DNA from: Fervidifonticultor_A sp037443565
GTDB lineage: Bacteria > Sysuimicrobiota > Sysuimicrobiia > Sysuimicrobiales > Humicultoraceae
Length of the DNA: 64,000 bases
Direction: 5' to 3'
Assembly: GCA_037443565.1 (NCBI GenBank)
Contig: JBBIOB010000003.1
Location: 62,001-126,000 of the forward strand
The notes under the pieces were generated by a model. It did no database searches and was not told the DNA's origin. It worked only from the letters and a program-made list of their open reading frames with translations. The position numbers and the translations under genes were made by a program. Shown here piece after piece: positions 8,269 to 16,078 of this stretch; position 1 is the first letter of the stretch; every line of letters starts with the position of its first letter.

Positions 8269-9315
8269 TCACCGATCCTGCCCCAGTCGGAAGTGTGTCC
8301 AGCCACCGGGCTCCAGCGTTCTCGACACTCCCTCAACGATCATGCGGCACCCTGCCTCGCGGGGCTCGATCTGCCCAATGATCGACACCGGGATCCCGGT
8401 CTCGTGCTCCACGCTGCGCGCCACGTGGGCCGCCGCATCCGCAGACAACGCGACGAGCAGCTCATAATCCTCGCCCCCGGTCGTCGCAAGGGTCAGCGCA
8501 TCGCGGCCGGTGGCTTCCGCGACGGCATCGACGCAGGGATCCACCGGCAGCCGGGGGGTGTCTATCCGCGCTCCCACCCCGCTCGCCTCGCACAGCCGCC
8601 ACAGGTCGAGCGCCAGCCCGTCGGAGAGGTCGATCATCGCGCGCGCCGCGCCCGAGGCCGCGAGTGCGCGGCCTACGGTCACCCGCGGCTGTGGTCGGCG
8701 CTGCGCGGCGACCGCATGGGCCACGAGCTCGGAATCGGCGGATCGGAGCGCGACCTGGAGGGCAACCAGCCCCGCGGCGGCACGCCCCAGTGTCCCGGTC
8801 ACCGCGAGCACGTCGCCGGGCCGCGCGCCGCCGCGGCTGACGAGCCGGTCGGGTTCGACCTCACCCAGCAGCGCCAGGTCCACGATCACGGCGGGCGCCT
8901 GCGCCAGATTGCCGCCGACGACCGTCACACCCGACGCGGCCGCCATCACGAGCAGGCCGTCGTACAGCCCGTCCACCCATGCCGCCTCCAGGTGAGCGGG
9001 CAGCATGAGCGAGACGACCGCGTGCCTGGGAATCCCCCCCATGGCCGCGATGTCGCTGACGTTGATCGCGAGGGCCTTCCAGCCGACGTCGGCCGCCGCG
9101 CTGGTGGCATGACGGAAGTGGACGTCCTCGACGAGCGCATCGGTGGTGAACAGCGCGAGCCGGCCCGGCGTCAGGCGCACCGCGGCGGTGTCGTCGCCGA
9201 TACCGAGGATCACGCCCTCGCCCGGCCTGGCGCGCGCGGCGATGCGGTCGAGCAGCCGCAACTCACCGAGGTCGCCGACGCGGGCGCCTACCGGCGGCCT
9301 ATTTCCTGGCGGCAC
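8269..9315 (-). CDS. thiL: Thiamine-monophosphate kinase
   Basis: A 348-residue PurM-fold kinase that makes thiamine diphosphate from thiamine monophosphate and ATP, the last step of the pathway. Visible motifs are GIGDDTAAVRL near the N-terminus, TTDALVEDVHF, the DIAAMGGIPRHAVVSL loop, VVGGNLAQA and the C-terminal TTGGEDYELLVAL. I place the start at GTG 9315, inside the last codons of thiE, because GAGG precedes it by six bases and the resulting protein begins just before the conserved GELRLLDRI; the two genes then overlap by 17 bases. A longer frame to 9354 has no family support. Confidence 0.92.
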   Translation of the reverse strand: MPPGNRPPVGARVGDLGELRLLDRIAARARPGEGVILGIGDDTAAVRLTPGRLALFTTDALVEDVHFRHATSAAADVGWKALAINVSDIAAMGGIPRHAVVSLMLPAHLEAAWVDGLYDGLLVMAAASGVTVVGGNLAQAPAVIVDLALLGEVEPDRLVSRGGARPGDVLAVTGTLGRAAAGLVALQVALRSADSELVAHAVAAQRRPQPRVTVGRALAASGAARAMIDLSDGLALDLWRLCEASGVGARIDTPRLPVDPCVDAVAEATGRDALTLATTGGEDYELLVALSADAAAHVARSVEHETGIPVSIIGQIEPREAGCRMIVEGVSRTLEPGGWTHFRLGQDR

Positions 9316-9931
9316 GCACGACCTCGGCCAGGCGGCGGGCCGCTTCGCGCACATTGTCGGCGCCGACCACCGCGGAGATTACCGCGACGCCGGCCGCCCC
9401 GGCCTGGATCGCCTCGGCGGCGTTGGCGGCCGTGATCCCGCCGATGGCCACAACGGGGATGTGGACCGCGGCACGGACCTGCGCGAGCCCCTCGGGCCCG
9501 ATCGCTTCGCCGGCGTCGGACTTCGATCCCGTGGGGAAGATGCTGCCGACACCCACGTAGTCTGCGCCATCGGCCTCAGCCGCGACGGCTTCGGCGATGG
9601 TGCCGGCCGAGACGCCCACGATCCTGTCCGGGCCGAGCAGCCGGCGCGCATCCGCCACCGGCAGGTCGTCCTGCCCGACGTGCACGCCGTCAGCGTCGAT
9701 GGCCAGCGCCACGTCGGCGCGGTCGTTGATGATCAGCGGCACCCCCGCCGGCCGGGTGATCTCCTGCAGACGGCGCGCGAGCGCCACTGTCCCGCGCACA
9801 GATAGGGTCTTCTCGCGGAGCTGGATCATCGTCGCGCCGCCGCGGATCGCCGCGGCCACGATGTCCTCAAGCGGCCGGTCCCGGCCGAGCGCGCGGTCGG
9901 CAATGACGTACAGACTCGGGTCGAATCGCAT
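9299..9931 (-). CDS. thiE: Thiamine-phosphate synthase
   Basis: A 210-residue TIM barrel that couples HMP-diphosphate with hydroxyethylthiazole phosphate to give thiamine monophosphate. It shows YVIADRALGRDRPLEDIV, GGATMIQLREK (diphosphate-binding region), PLIINDRADVALAIDADGVHVGQDDLP near residue 85, VGVSAGTIAEA, DYVGVGSIFPTGSKSDA and IGGITAANAAEAIQAGAAGVAVISAV at the end, all in the normal order. The length is normal. Its ATG overlaps the thiM stop as TGATG, so the thiM-thiE pair (both acting on the thiazole branch) is translationally coupled. Confidence 0.95.
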   Translation of the reverse strand: MRFDPSLYVIADRALGRDRPLEDIVAAAIRGGATMIQLREKTLSVRGTVALARRLQEITRPAGVPLIINDRADVALAIDADGVHVGQDDLPVADARRLLGPDRIVGVSAGTIAEAVAAEADGADYVGVGSIFPTGSKSDAGEAIGPEGLAQVRAAVHIPVVAIGGITAANAAEAIQAGAAGVAVISAVVGADNVREAARRLAEVVRAARK

Positions 9932-10800
9932 CAGGCCTCCGTGATTCTGACCGCCTGCCGGGCCTGGTCCGGCGTCAGGTGGTACAGGCTGTCAAGAAGA
10001 TGTGGAACGAGCGTCCCCGGGCCGTCTGCCCGCCGCGCCGCGCGCTCCGCGGCCGCGGCAAAGCAGGCGAGCGCGGCCGTGGCAGACGCCAGCCGGTCGG
10101 CGCCCGCGGCAGCGCCCACGGCGCAGAACGCGCCCACCAGCGCGGTCACCATACAGCCCGTCCCCGAGACCGCGGCCAGCCAGGGATGGCCGCCCTCGAC
10201 AGTCAGCCGCCGGTCCCCACCCGCCACGCAGTCGCGCGGACCGGTCACGGCCACCACGCACCCCAGCCTGCGTGCCAGCGCGGCGGCCAGCGCGCCGTGA
10301 TCGTCTGGATCGCCATCGGCCGTGGACTCGACCCCCCGCACCTGCCCGGCCACCCCAAGCAGCGACGCCGCTTCACCGCGGTTGGCGCGCACGACCGTGA
10401 CCGGCACGTGCGCCAGCAGGTCGCCGGCCGCCCGGTTCCTGAATCCGGTCGCGCCCACGCCCACAGGATCGAGCACGATCGGTATCTCCCGCGCCGCCGC
10501 CGCGCGCCCCGCGGCGAGCATCGCCTCCAGCCTGTCCGGCATCGGCGTGCCCAGGCTCAGAACAAGCGCATCGGCCTGCCCGGCCATCTCTACGGCGTCG
10601 TCGCGCGCCATCGCCATGACCGGCAGCGCGCCCACCGCGCGGATGACGTTGGCCGTCGCCTGCATGGTGACGAAGTTTCCAAAGACGTGGACGAGCGGCC
10701 GCCTGGCGCGGACGGCCAACAGGAGCGTAGGGACCTGTTCGATGACCGCGGCCGCGAGTCCCGCTGGGCCCTCTGCGCCGGCGCGCGGGCCGCCGGTCAC
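9931..10800 (-). CDS. thiM: Hydroxyethylthiazole kinase
   Basis: A 289-residue ribokinase-like enzyme that phosphorylates hydroxyethylthiazole in the salvage branch of thiamine synthesis. The family segments HVFGNFVTMQATANVIRAVGALPVMA, ALVLSLGT, PIVLDPVGVGATGFRN and VSGTGCMVTALVGAFCAVG (catalytic Cys near residue 228 in the GTGC loop) are all present. It starts at a GTG whose last two bases form the TGA stop of thiW, a four-base overlap. With no thiazole-making genes (thiG, thiS, thiH) nearby, this operon looks built for salvage. Confidence 0.94.
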   Translation of the reverse strand: MTGGPRAGAEGPAGLAAAVIEQVPTLLLAVRARRPLVHVFGNFVTMQATANVIRAVGALPVMAMARDDAVEMAGQADALVLSLGTPMPDRLEAMLAAGRAAAAREIPIVLDPVGVGATGFRNRAAGDLLAHVPVTVVRANRGEAASLLGVAGQVRGVESTADGDPDDHGALAAALARRLGCVVAVTGPRDCVAGGDRRLTVEGGHPWLAAVSGTGCMVTALVGAFCAVGAAAGADRLASATAALACFAAAAERAARRADGPGTLVPHLLDSLYHLTPDQARQAVRITEA

Positions 10801-11303
10801 GACCGCGAAGCCTCGCCGGCCGCCCCGTCCACGCCCGCGCGTGCGAGCGCCCGGAGGATCACGACCCCGAGGATGGCACCCGGCACGCTGCTGGCCAGGA
10901 ACGCCGGGAGCAGCGTGGCCAGCGGAATGGCCCTGCCCATCAAGGCCGGCGCCACCAGTAGCGCGCCGACCGTCGCGCCGATGAACCCGGTGGCAAGCGG
11001 CTCGAGCAGGCCCACCCAGGGCCGGCGCCAGATCATGTAGGCGAACCCCACCAGCAGCGCCCCTGGGATGCCGCCCGGAAACGCCAGCAGCGTCCCGACG
11101 CCCAGGTAGTTGCGCAGGATGGCGGCGATCGTCGCGGCCAGCGCCGCGTACCAGGGCCCCACCATCACGCCCGCGATGGCGTTGGTCATGTGCTGCCAGG
11201 GCAGCAGCCTGGCGCCCGCCGCCGGAATCGCGCCGGGCACGAACGACAGCACCACCGGCAGCGCGGCGAAGATTCCGGTGAGCACGAGCTTGCGGGTCGG
11301 CAT
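10797..11303 (-). CDS. thiW: Thiamine-precursor ECF transporter S component
   Basis: A 168-residue integral membrane protein of the ThiW family, the substrate-binding S component of an energy-coupling-factor transporter thought to carry the thiazole moiety. It has about five hydrophobic segments and the family's LPWQHMTNAIAGVMVGPWYAALAATIAAILRN stretch early in the chain (split here only for description). ATG 11303 is chosen because GAGG lies eight bases upstream; an ATG two codons earlier is possible. Its position next to thiM supports a role in thiazole uptake. The ATPase and T subunits are not in this window, so it must share a general ECF module encoded elsewhere. Confidence 0.88.
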   Translation of the reverse strand: MPTRKLVLTGIFAALPVVLSFVPGAIPAAGARLLPWQHMTNAIAGVMVGPWYAALAATIAAILRNYLGVGTLLAFPGGIPGALLVGFAYMIWRRPWVGLLEPLATGFIGATVGALLVAPALMGRAIPLATLLPAFLASSVPGAILGVVILRALARAGVDGAAGEASRS

Positions 11304-11326
11304 CCTCATCACCTCACGCGGTCTCC

Positions 11327-12787
11327 TCATGAAGGCTGATCCGCGGCCCCGCGTGGCTCTCCCAGCGGCCGCACTAGGTGTCGGAGCTGCGCCAGGGGAA
11401 ACGGCCTGCTGACGAAGACCAGCGCCGTCGACAGCGCCGCCGGGACCGCCGCCGCGAGCGCAAACGACGTCAGCAGGTGGCCGCGGGTGAATCCTGGATC
11501 CGGGAAGACGGCCGCGCCGACCGCGATCCCGGCGAGCGTGGCGGTCACCGCGGCCCAGCCAGAGAACCTCGAGACGTACAGGCCCAGGAACACCGGGACC
11601 ATCGCGGCCGCGCACACCAGGTCGGCGAGGAGGAACAGGTAGAGCACGCTGTACCCGCGCGAGGCCACCGCGATGCCCGCCAGCGCCAGGCCCACGGTGA
11701 TCAGGCGCGACCACCCCAGCAGCGGCCGCGCGCCGACCGCCGGCCGCCACCGGGCCAGGTCGGACGTGAAGACCGCGGCCATGCCGTTGAGCAGCGTGTC
11801 GATGCTGCTCATCGCCAGCGCCACTGCCAGCACCAGCACTCCCAACACCAGCCACACCGGTGCCGCGCCGAGCAGCAGGCTGAAGAACGCTACCGAGGGG
11901 ACGTCCGCGTGGCCCGTGACCTGCGCGACGACGCCGAGCAGCCCGGGCAGGATGACGATGGGCACGACCAGCAGCGCGGCCAGCAGGAACGACCGGCGCA
12001 GGACGCGGGCGTCGCGCGCGATGTAGACCCGCTGCCAGTAGCCCTGATGGAAGAGGTTGGCGGCCAGGATCGCGATGATGAACGTCACCGCCGCCTCGAC
12101 GCCCGGACGGTGCGAGACCGACAGCAGCCCGGGCGCGTTGGCTCGGATTGTCTCCAGGACCGAGATCGGCCCGCCGAGCACCGCGACGATCCCGGCAAAC
12201 GCCAGGGCGAGCAGCGGGATGATGACCGCGGCCTGCAGCCGGTCTGTGAACACTGTGGTGGGCAGACCCCCGTAGACTGTGTAGAGCACCGTGGCGAGGC
12301 CGACCATCAGCGCGGTCACCGGGAGCGGCTCGCGGGCCACCAGGTTCACGGCCAGCGCGATACCTGTCATCTCGGCCGACAGGAACACGAACATGTAGAA
12401 GATCATGATCGCGAGCGCGAGCCCGTACATCGCGCGGCCGTAGCGCGCCCAGACATACTCGGTGAGCGAGTGGCTGTGCGGAATCAGCGCGCGCATGCGC
12501 GCGCCGAGGGGGATGAGCGCGAGCATCGGCGCCGCGCTCCCGAGCCCGTAGCCGACCAGCGCGGCCAGCCCGCCCCAGGTGCCCGCCTCGGCGGGGCTGT
12601 ACAGCACCCAGGCGCCCATCGCCGAGGCCACGACCGACGCCGCGGTGGCCTCGGTGCCGGCCCACTGCCGGGCGCTGATGTAGTCCTCGACCGACAACCG
12701 TCGCCGCCGCGCGTGCAGGAGCCCCGCCGCGGCGAACGCCGCGGCCGCGGCGGCGACAACGAACACGCTGAGGCTCGCTGAGGACAC
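11327..12787 (-). CDS. Sodium:solute symporter family protein, TPP-riboswitch controlled
   Basis: A 486-residue SSS-family transporter with about thirteen predicted membrane segments. After TM1 comes the family signature SVEDYISARQWAG, then AMGAWVLYSPAEAGTWGG and SHSLTEYVWARYG. The start GTG at 12787 follows a GGAGG at normal distance; the upstream frame is not supported. It is the first gene after the TPP riboswitch, so by regulation it should import thiamine or a thiamine precursor such as HMP, using sodium or protons; the sequence alone does not fix the substrate. It is followed by thiW 23 bases downstream. Confidence 0.85.
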   Translation of the reverse strand: MSSASLSVFVVAAAAAAFAAAGLLHARRRRLSVEDYISARQWAGTEATAASVVASAMGAWVLYSPAEAGTWGGLAALVGYGLGSAAPMLALIPLGARMRALIPHSHSLTEYVWARYGRAMYGLALAIMIFYMFVFLSAEMTGIALAVNLVAREPLPVTALMVGLATVLYTVYGGLPTTVFTDRLQAAVIIPLLALAFAGIVAVLGGPISVLETIRANAPGLLSVSHRPGVEAAVTFIIAILAANLFHQGYWQRVYIARDARVLRRSFLLAALLVVPIVILPGLLGVVAQVTGHADVPSVAFFSLLLGAAPVWLVLGVLVLAVALAMSSIDTLLNGMAAVFTSDLARWRPAVGARPLLGWSRLITVGLALAGIAVASRGYSVLYLFLLADLVCAAAMVPVFLGLYVSRFSGWAAVTATLAGIAVGAAVFPDPGFTRGHLLTSFALAAAVPAALSTALVFVSRPFPLAQLRHLVRPLGEPRGAADQPS

Positions 12788-12829
12788 GCTGTGCCCCTCC
12801 GTGCGCGAGGGACCCGCCCGCCGCCATCC

Positions 12830-12863
12830 AAACACAAGAGGCCGCAGCCCGGGGCGCAGCCTC
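12830..12863 (-). terminator. Intrinsic terminator of the TPP riboswitch expression platform
   Basis: On the minus strand a nine-pair stem (GAGGCTGCG against TGCGGCCTC, with two G-U pairs and an eight-base loop) is followed by TTGTGTTT. It lies between the TPP aptamer and the symporter start codon, where a riboswitch expression platform is expected. This fits transcription termination when TPP is bound. The anti-terminator partner was not worked out. Confidence 0.65.
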
Positions 12864-12877
12864 CACGAACGTCCTTC

Positions 12878-12975
12878 GGCCTGGTCCCTTCGCTGGCATT
12901 ATCCAGAGCAGGTTCCGGGGGTCAACGGCATTCGGGCCGTCCTCTCAGCCGGGCTCACCCAGCTCCCCCCAGGCG
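12878..12975 (-). promoter_or_regulatory. TPP riboswitch (THI element)
   Basis: The minus strand holds the conserved TPP aptamer parts in order: GGGGGGAGC, then GGCTGAGAGG (the CTGAGA core), a variable P3a arm, GACCC, GGAACCTGCTCTGGATAA, and TGCCAGCGAAGGGA. Closing helix P1 is formed by GCCTGG and CCAGGC at the ends. It precedes the symporter-thiW-M-E-L-D operon, so thiamine diphosphate should repress uptake and salvage. Match to the consensus is close to perfect. Confidence 0.97.
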
Positions 12976-13000
12976 CCGTATGCACTTGGGTTCCGGGGTA

Positions 13001-13029
13001 AGTATAGGCCGTGCGAAGGCCCTTCGCAA
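13001..13029 (-). promoter_or_regulatory. Promoter of the thi operon
   Basis: On the minus strand TTGCGA (13029-13024) and TATACT (13006-13001) are 17 bases apart, placing the transcript start just before the TPP aptamer. A 17-base palindrome, TGCGAAGG-C-CCTTCGCA (13012-13028), covers the -35 box and spacer. It could be a repressor site, but may be chance. Bases 13030-13131 show nothing recognisable. Confidence 0.6.
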
Positions 13030-13131
13030 CCGATGGGCCCGCATCGTTCGTGACTGCGGTCGTCGACGCCAGACCAGACCGCCGGCCCCGGCGCCGGGGA
13101 CGCACGCCCACCGCGGCACCCAAAATGGGGA

Positions 13132-13169
13132 TTGATTTGGTACTATTCTTAAACCTATTCTAAGATCAA
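13132..13169 (+). promoter_or_regulatory. Promoter and likely operator of the toxin-antitoxin pair
   Basis: An AT-rich island in GC-rich surroundings. TTGATT (13132-13137) and TATTCT (13156-13161) are 18 bases apart. CTATTCT occurs twice as a direct repeat, and the outer ends TTGAT and ATCAA plus the inner CTTA and TAAG form inverted repeats centred on the promoter. Type II toxin-antitoxin operons are normally autorepressed at such sites; binding is inferred. Confidence 0.5.
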
Positions 13170-13192
13170 TGCGGTCGGAGGCTTCTTGACTC

Positions 13193-13492
13193 GTGCCGAT
13201 CGTCGAGATCCATCCTGACTGTCTGGAACTGGATCTGGCCGAAGTGCGCGACCAGAGGACTCTCGAGGATGTCTTCGGTAAGATCGCGATCCTCGAGGAC
13301 CGACCAGACTTCGGAAAGCCATTGACGAGAGGGATGCTGCGCGGCCATCATCGTCTGACCTCTGGCCGATACCGGATCCTCTATCGCTGGGACCGCGATC
13401 GCGATCATGTTCTCGTCTGGTATGTGGGGCTGCGAAGTGGTGAACTGTACGAACGCGCTGAACGATTGTTGAGACGACGGAGGTTGACATGA
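13193..13492 (+). CDS. RelE/ParE-superfamily toxin (HigB/RelE-like)
   Basis: A 99-residue basic protein with the RelE fold pattern: an N-terminal strand, a long helix with KIAILEDRPDFGKPL, then MLRGHHRLTSGRYRILYRWDRDRDHVLVWYVGLRSGELYERAERLLRR. The segment HHRLTSGRYRILY and the final charged helix are typical of ribosome-dependent mRNA interferases. The start is GTG at 13193. The gene overlaps the antitoxin by four bases, with the toxin first, the reverse of most relBE/phd-doc pairs and like higBA. Its GC content is lower than that of its neighbours, suggesting transfer. Confidence 0.85.
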   Translation: MPIVEIHPDCLELDLAEVRDQRTLEDVFGKIAILEDRPDFGKPLTRGMLRGHHRLTSGRYRILYRWDRDRDHVLVWYVGLRSGELYERAERLLRRRRLT

Positions 13493-13815
13493 GCGCCGCG
13501 AGTGACAAGATCGTCCAGATCAGCGATCTCAAACGGAATCCCGCCAGAATCCTGGATGAAGTTCGGAAGGGCATGCCGGTGACGATCACACAGGGGAGCC
13601 GTGCCGATGCGATCCTTGTGCTCCGGGACCAATGGGCGGAGCTCCATACGCGGGTCGAGGCACTTGAAGAAGAACTCGAGTTGCGCGAATTGCTCGCTGA
13701 TCCAAAGGTGCGGCAACGTCTTGAACGGGGCCTCCCCAAGAGGGGAATCCCTCTTAGCGAGGTCAGGGCTCGGCTGGTTCCCAGGGGACGAACCCGCAGC
13801 CGCCGGTCACGCTAA
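13489..13815 (+). CDS. Phd/YefM-type antitoxin
   Basis: A 108-residue partner of the toxin just upstream. The N-terminal half, KIVQISDLKRNPARILDEVRKGMPVTITQGSRADAILV, is a clear Phd/YefM dimerisation and DNA-binding domain. The C-terminal part is a coiled-coil-like helix (EALEEELELRELLADPKVRQRLERGL) that would wrap the toxin, followed by a basic tail. It would neutralise the toxin and repress the AT-rich promoter upstream. ATG 13489 overlaps the toxin stop as ATGA. Confidence 0.88.
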   Translation: MSAASDKIVQISDLKRNPARILDEVRKGMPVTITQGSRADAILVLRDQWAELHTRVEALEEELELRELLADPKVRQRLERGLPKRGIPLSEVRARLVPRGRTRSRRSR

Positions 13816-13921
13816 TCCTGCGAGCATCTCGGGTGGAGCAGGGCGGCTTGCGCATGTGTCAAAGCGTCTCGGGGAGCGACCACATCAACCGTCTCAGGAA
13901 GGATCCCATGAAGTATCGGGC

Positions 13922-14074
13922 AACTCGTTCTACGGCTGGGCGATCGGCACGACCGTGATGGTCGGCGCCGATGCCGTCGGCGGGATCTCGGGCGGCGCCT
14001 TCAACCCGGCGGTGACGCTCGGCGCCGTCTTCATGGGCCTCTTCACCTGGGGCAGCCTGCTCGCCTACGGTCTT
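13922..14074 (+). pseudogene. Aquaporin/MIP-family gene fragment
   Basis: A 51-codon stretch encodes the first NPA half-helix region of an aquaporin: NSFYGWAIGTTVMVG, then GGISGGAFNPAVTLG and a following membrane segment FMGLFTWGSLLAYGL. Sequences on both sides do not continue the family. An ATG with an upstream AGGAAGG at about 13909 is in another frame (MKYRATRS). At least 80% of a normal aquaporin is missing, so this is a relic. It is convergent with the SDR gene. Confidence 0.6.
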
Positions 14075-14092
14075 GAGGAGCACCCGCCGCGT

Positions 14093-14842
14093 TCAAGATG
14101 CCGACCGTCCTCCGTCAACCAGCAGGTAGGTGCCGGTGACCCATGAGGCCGCGTCCGAGGCCAGGAAGATGACGGCGCGTGCGACGTCGTCGGGGGTCCC
14201 GGGCCGGCGGAGCGGGAAGGCCTCGACATATGCGGTCCGCTGGTCGGCGGTCCACCCCTCCCACACGTCGCGGTTCAGGTCGGTAGTGATAAACGCTGGA
14301 CAGACCGCGTTCGCGCGGACGCCGTCCGGCCCGTAGCGCACCGCCAGCGCGCGTGTGAGGGCCAGGATCCCGGCCTTGCTGGCGTCATAGGCCGGCGTGT
14401 GTCCGGCCGGTGTGCGGAAGGCCAGGTTGGACGCGACATTGACGATCGCGCCCTTCGAGGCGATCAGGTGCGGCAGCGCGTGCCTGCAACAGAGGAACGT
14501 CCCGCCCAGGTTGACCGCCAGGACCTCATCCCAGCCGGCCGCGTCCTCCTCCAGCACGGGCCGGCGGCGGATGATGCCCGCGTTGTTCACCAGGATGTCC
14601 AGGCGGCCGAACCGCTCCACGGCCGCGCCGACCATGCGCTGCACGTCGGCCTCGCGCGCCACGTCGGCCTGGACGAACAGCACGCCTGCACCCAGTCCTG
14701 ATACGGCAGCATGACCGCGGTCCGCCCGCCGGCCTGCAATGACCACCTGCGCGCCGAGCTCGACTGCCAGGCGGGCGGTGGCCAGACCGAACCCGGCCGT
14801 CCCGCCGGTGATGAGCATGACCTTGCCGTCGAGCCGAATCAT
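14093..14842 (-). CDS. Short-chain dehydrogenase/reductase (SDR) family oxidoreductase
   Basis: A 249-residue classical SDR. The cofactor loop TGGTAGFG (residues 12-19), the AGRRADR end of strand two (Arg after the strand favours NADP), NNAG near residue 88, the catalytic Ser in NVASNLAF and the catalytic Tyr-Lys pair YDASK are all present. The C-terminus GTYLLVDGGRSAS is typical of the glucose/ribitol dehydrogenase-like subgroup. The substrate is not predictable. It stands alone between an aquaporin relic and the divergent dinB gene; about 117 bases separate the two starts. Confidence 0.88.
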   Translation of the reverse strand: MIRLDGKVMLITGGTAGFGLATARLAVELGAQVVIAGRRADRGHAAVSGLGAGVLFVQADVAREADVQRMVGAAVERFGRLDILVNNAGIIRRRPVLEEDAAGWDEVLAVNLGGTFLCCRHALPHLIASKGAIVNVASNLAFRTPAGHTPAYDASKAGILALTRALAVRYGPDGVRANAVCPAFITTDLNRDVWEGWTADQRTAYVEAFPLRRPGTPDDVARAVIFLASDAASWVTGTYLLVDGGRSAS

Positions 14843-14959
14843 GACAGCTCGGGCCTCAGCGCTCGGCCTCCGAGCGGAAGCCCGTCTGAACGATCATGAC
14901 CAGCCCACACCTCCCCGGTAGGATCGACCGGCCGAACACCGCGAACCTGCACAGCGGCG

Positions 14960-16078
14960 ATGCCCATGCCCGGCCGGACGATCCTCCACGTCGACATGGA
15001 CGCCTTCTTCGCGGCGGTCGAGCAGCTCCGCCGGCCCGAGCTGCGCGGCCGCCCGGTCGTCGTCGGCGGCGACGGCGACCCCCGCAAGCGGGGCGTGGTG
15101 TCCACCGCCTCGTACGAGGCCCGGAGGTTTGGCATCCACTCGGCGATGCCACTGCGCACCGCGCACCGCCTCTGCCCCGATGCCGTCTTCCTGCCGGTGG
15201 ACTTCGCGGCCTACCGGGAGGTTTCCGAGCGGATGCATGCGATCCTCCACGACACCGGCGCGAAGGTCGAGTCGCTCGGCCTGGACGAGGCGTTCCTCGA
15301 CTGCAGCGACCTGCCCGAGTCCGGAGAGGTCATTGCGCAGCACATCAAGCGGCGCATCGCCGGGGAGCTACACCTGACCGCGTCGGTTGGCATCGGGCCC
15401 AACAAGCTCGTGGCCAAGATCGCCTCGGGCCTGCAGAAGCCCGACGGGCTGACGGTGATCGCGCCGGACGAGGTCGAGGCGCGGTTGGCGCCGCTCCCCG
15501 TGACGGTGCTGTGGGGCGTCGGGCCGAAGACCGCCGCACGCCTGAAGGCCGCCTTCGGCGTGGCGACCGTGGGCGATCTGGTCGCGCTCGCAGAGGTACG
15601 GATCCAGGACGCGTTCGGGCCGCGGCACGGCGCGTATCTCTATGAGATCGCGCGCGGCATCGACGACAGCCCCGTCGTCACCGAGTGGGAGCCGAAGTCG
15701 ATCAGCCGCGAGCGGACGTTTCAGGTTGACCTGCGGCGGCCCGAGACGATGCGGCGGGTCGTCGAGCGGCTCTGCGCAGAAGTCTGGGAAGATCTGCGCG
15801 ACCACGGCTACCAGGCCGCGACGATCACGCTGAAGGTCCGGCTGGTCCCGTTCCACACCATCACGCGGTCGCGGACGCTCCCGGCGCCCGTCGGCGACGC
15901 GGAAACCCTGGCGCGCGTGGCCCTCGACCTGCTGGAGCGCGCGAACGTCACGCGCCCGGTGCGGCTGCTCGGCGTGCGGGCGGCGAAGCTCTCGCCAGTG
16001 GCGCCGGCGCCCTCCACGGACCCATCGGCCTCCGAGACGGCGGCCGACGACCTGGGGCTGGTTACCCCAGCGCCCTGA
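14960..16078 (+). CDS. dinB: DNA polymerase IV (Y family)
   Basis: A 372-residue translesion polymerase that copies damaged DNA without proofreading. The palm begins with ILHVDMDAFFAAVEQ (first metal-binding Asp), then GVVSTASYEARRFGIHSAMP, and the second catalytic motif SLGLDEAFLD, where SIDEAFLD is usual. The helix-hairpin-helix thumb (VLWGVGPKTAARLKAAFGV) and the little-finger domain (SISRERTFQVDL onward) are complete. The C-terminus lacks an obvious beta-clamp motif. It overlaps the convergent peroxiredoxin gene by 17 bases. I see no LexA-type box in the 117 bases upstream. Confidence 0.93.
   Translation: MPMPGRTILHVDMDAFFAAVEQLRRPELRGRPVVVGGDGDPRKRGVVSTASYEARRFGIHSAMPLRTAHRLCPDAVFLPVDFAAYREVSERMHAILHDTGAKVESLGLDEAFLDCSDLPESGEVIAQHIKRRIAGELHLTASVGIGPNKLVAKIASGLQKPDGLTVIAPDEVEARLAPLPVTVLWGVGPKTAARLKAAFGVATVGDLVALAEVRIQDAFGPRHGAYLYEIARGIDDSPVVTEWEPKSISRERTFQVDLRRPETMRRVVERLCAEVWEDLRDHGYQAATITLKVRLVPFHTITRSRTLPAPVGDAETLARVALDLLERANVTRPVRLLGVRAAKLSPVAPAPSTDPSASETAADDLGLVTPAP

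Noticed and set aside
11304..12899. N-terminal extension of the thiW frame to about 700 codons
   Set aside because: The added part overlaps the SSS symporter in another frame and has no family similarity; thiW has its own start and ribosome-binding site at 11303.
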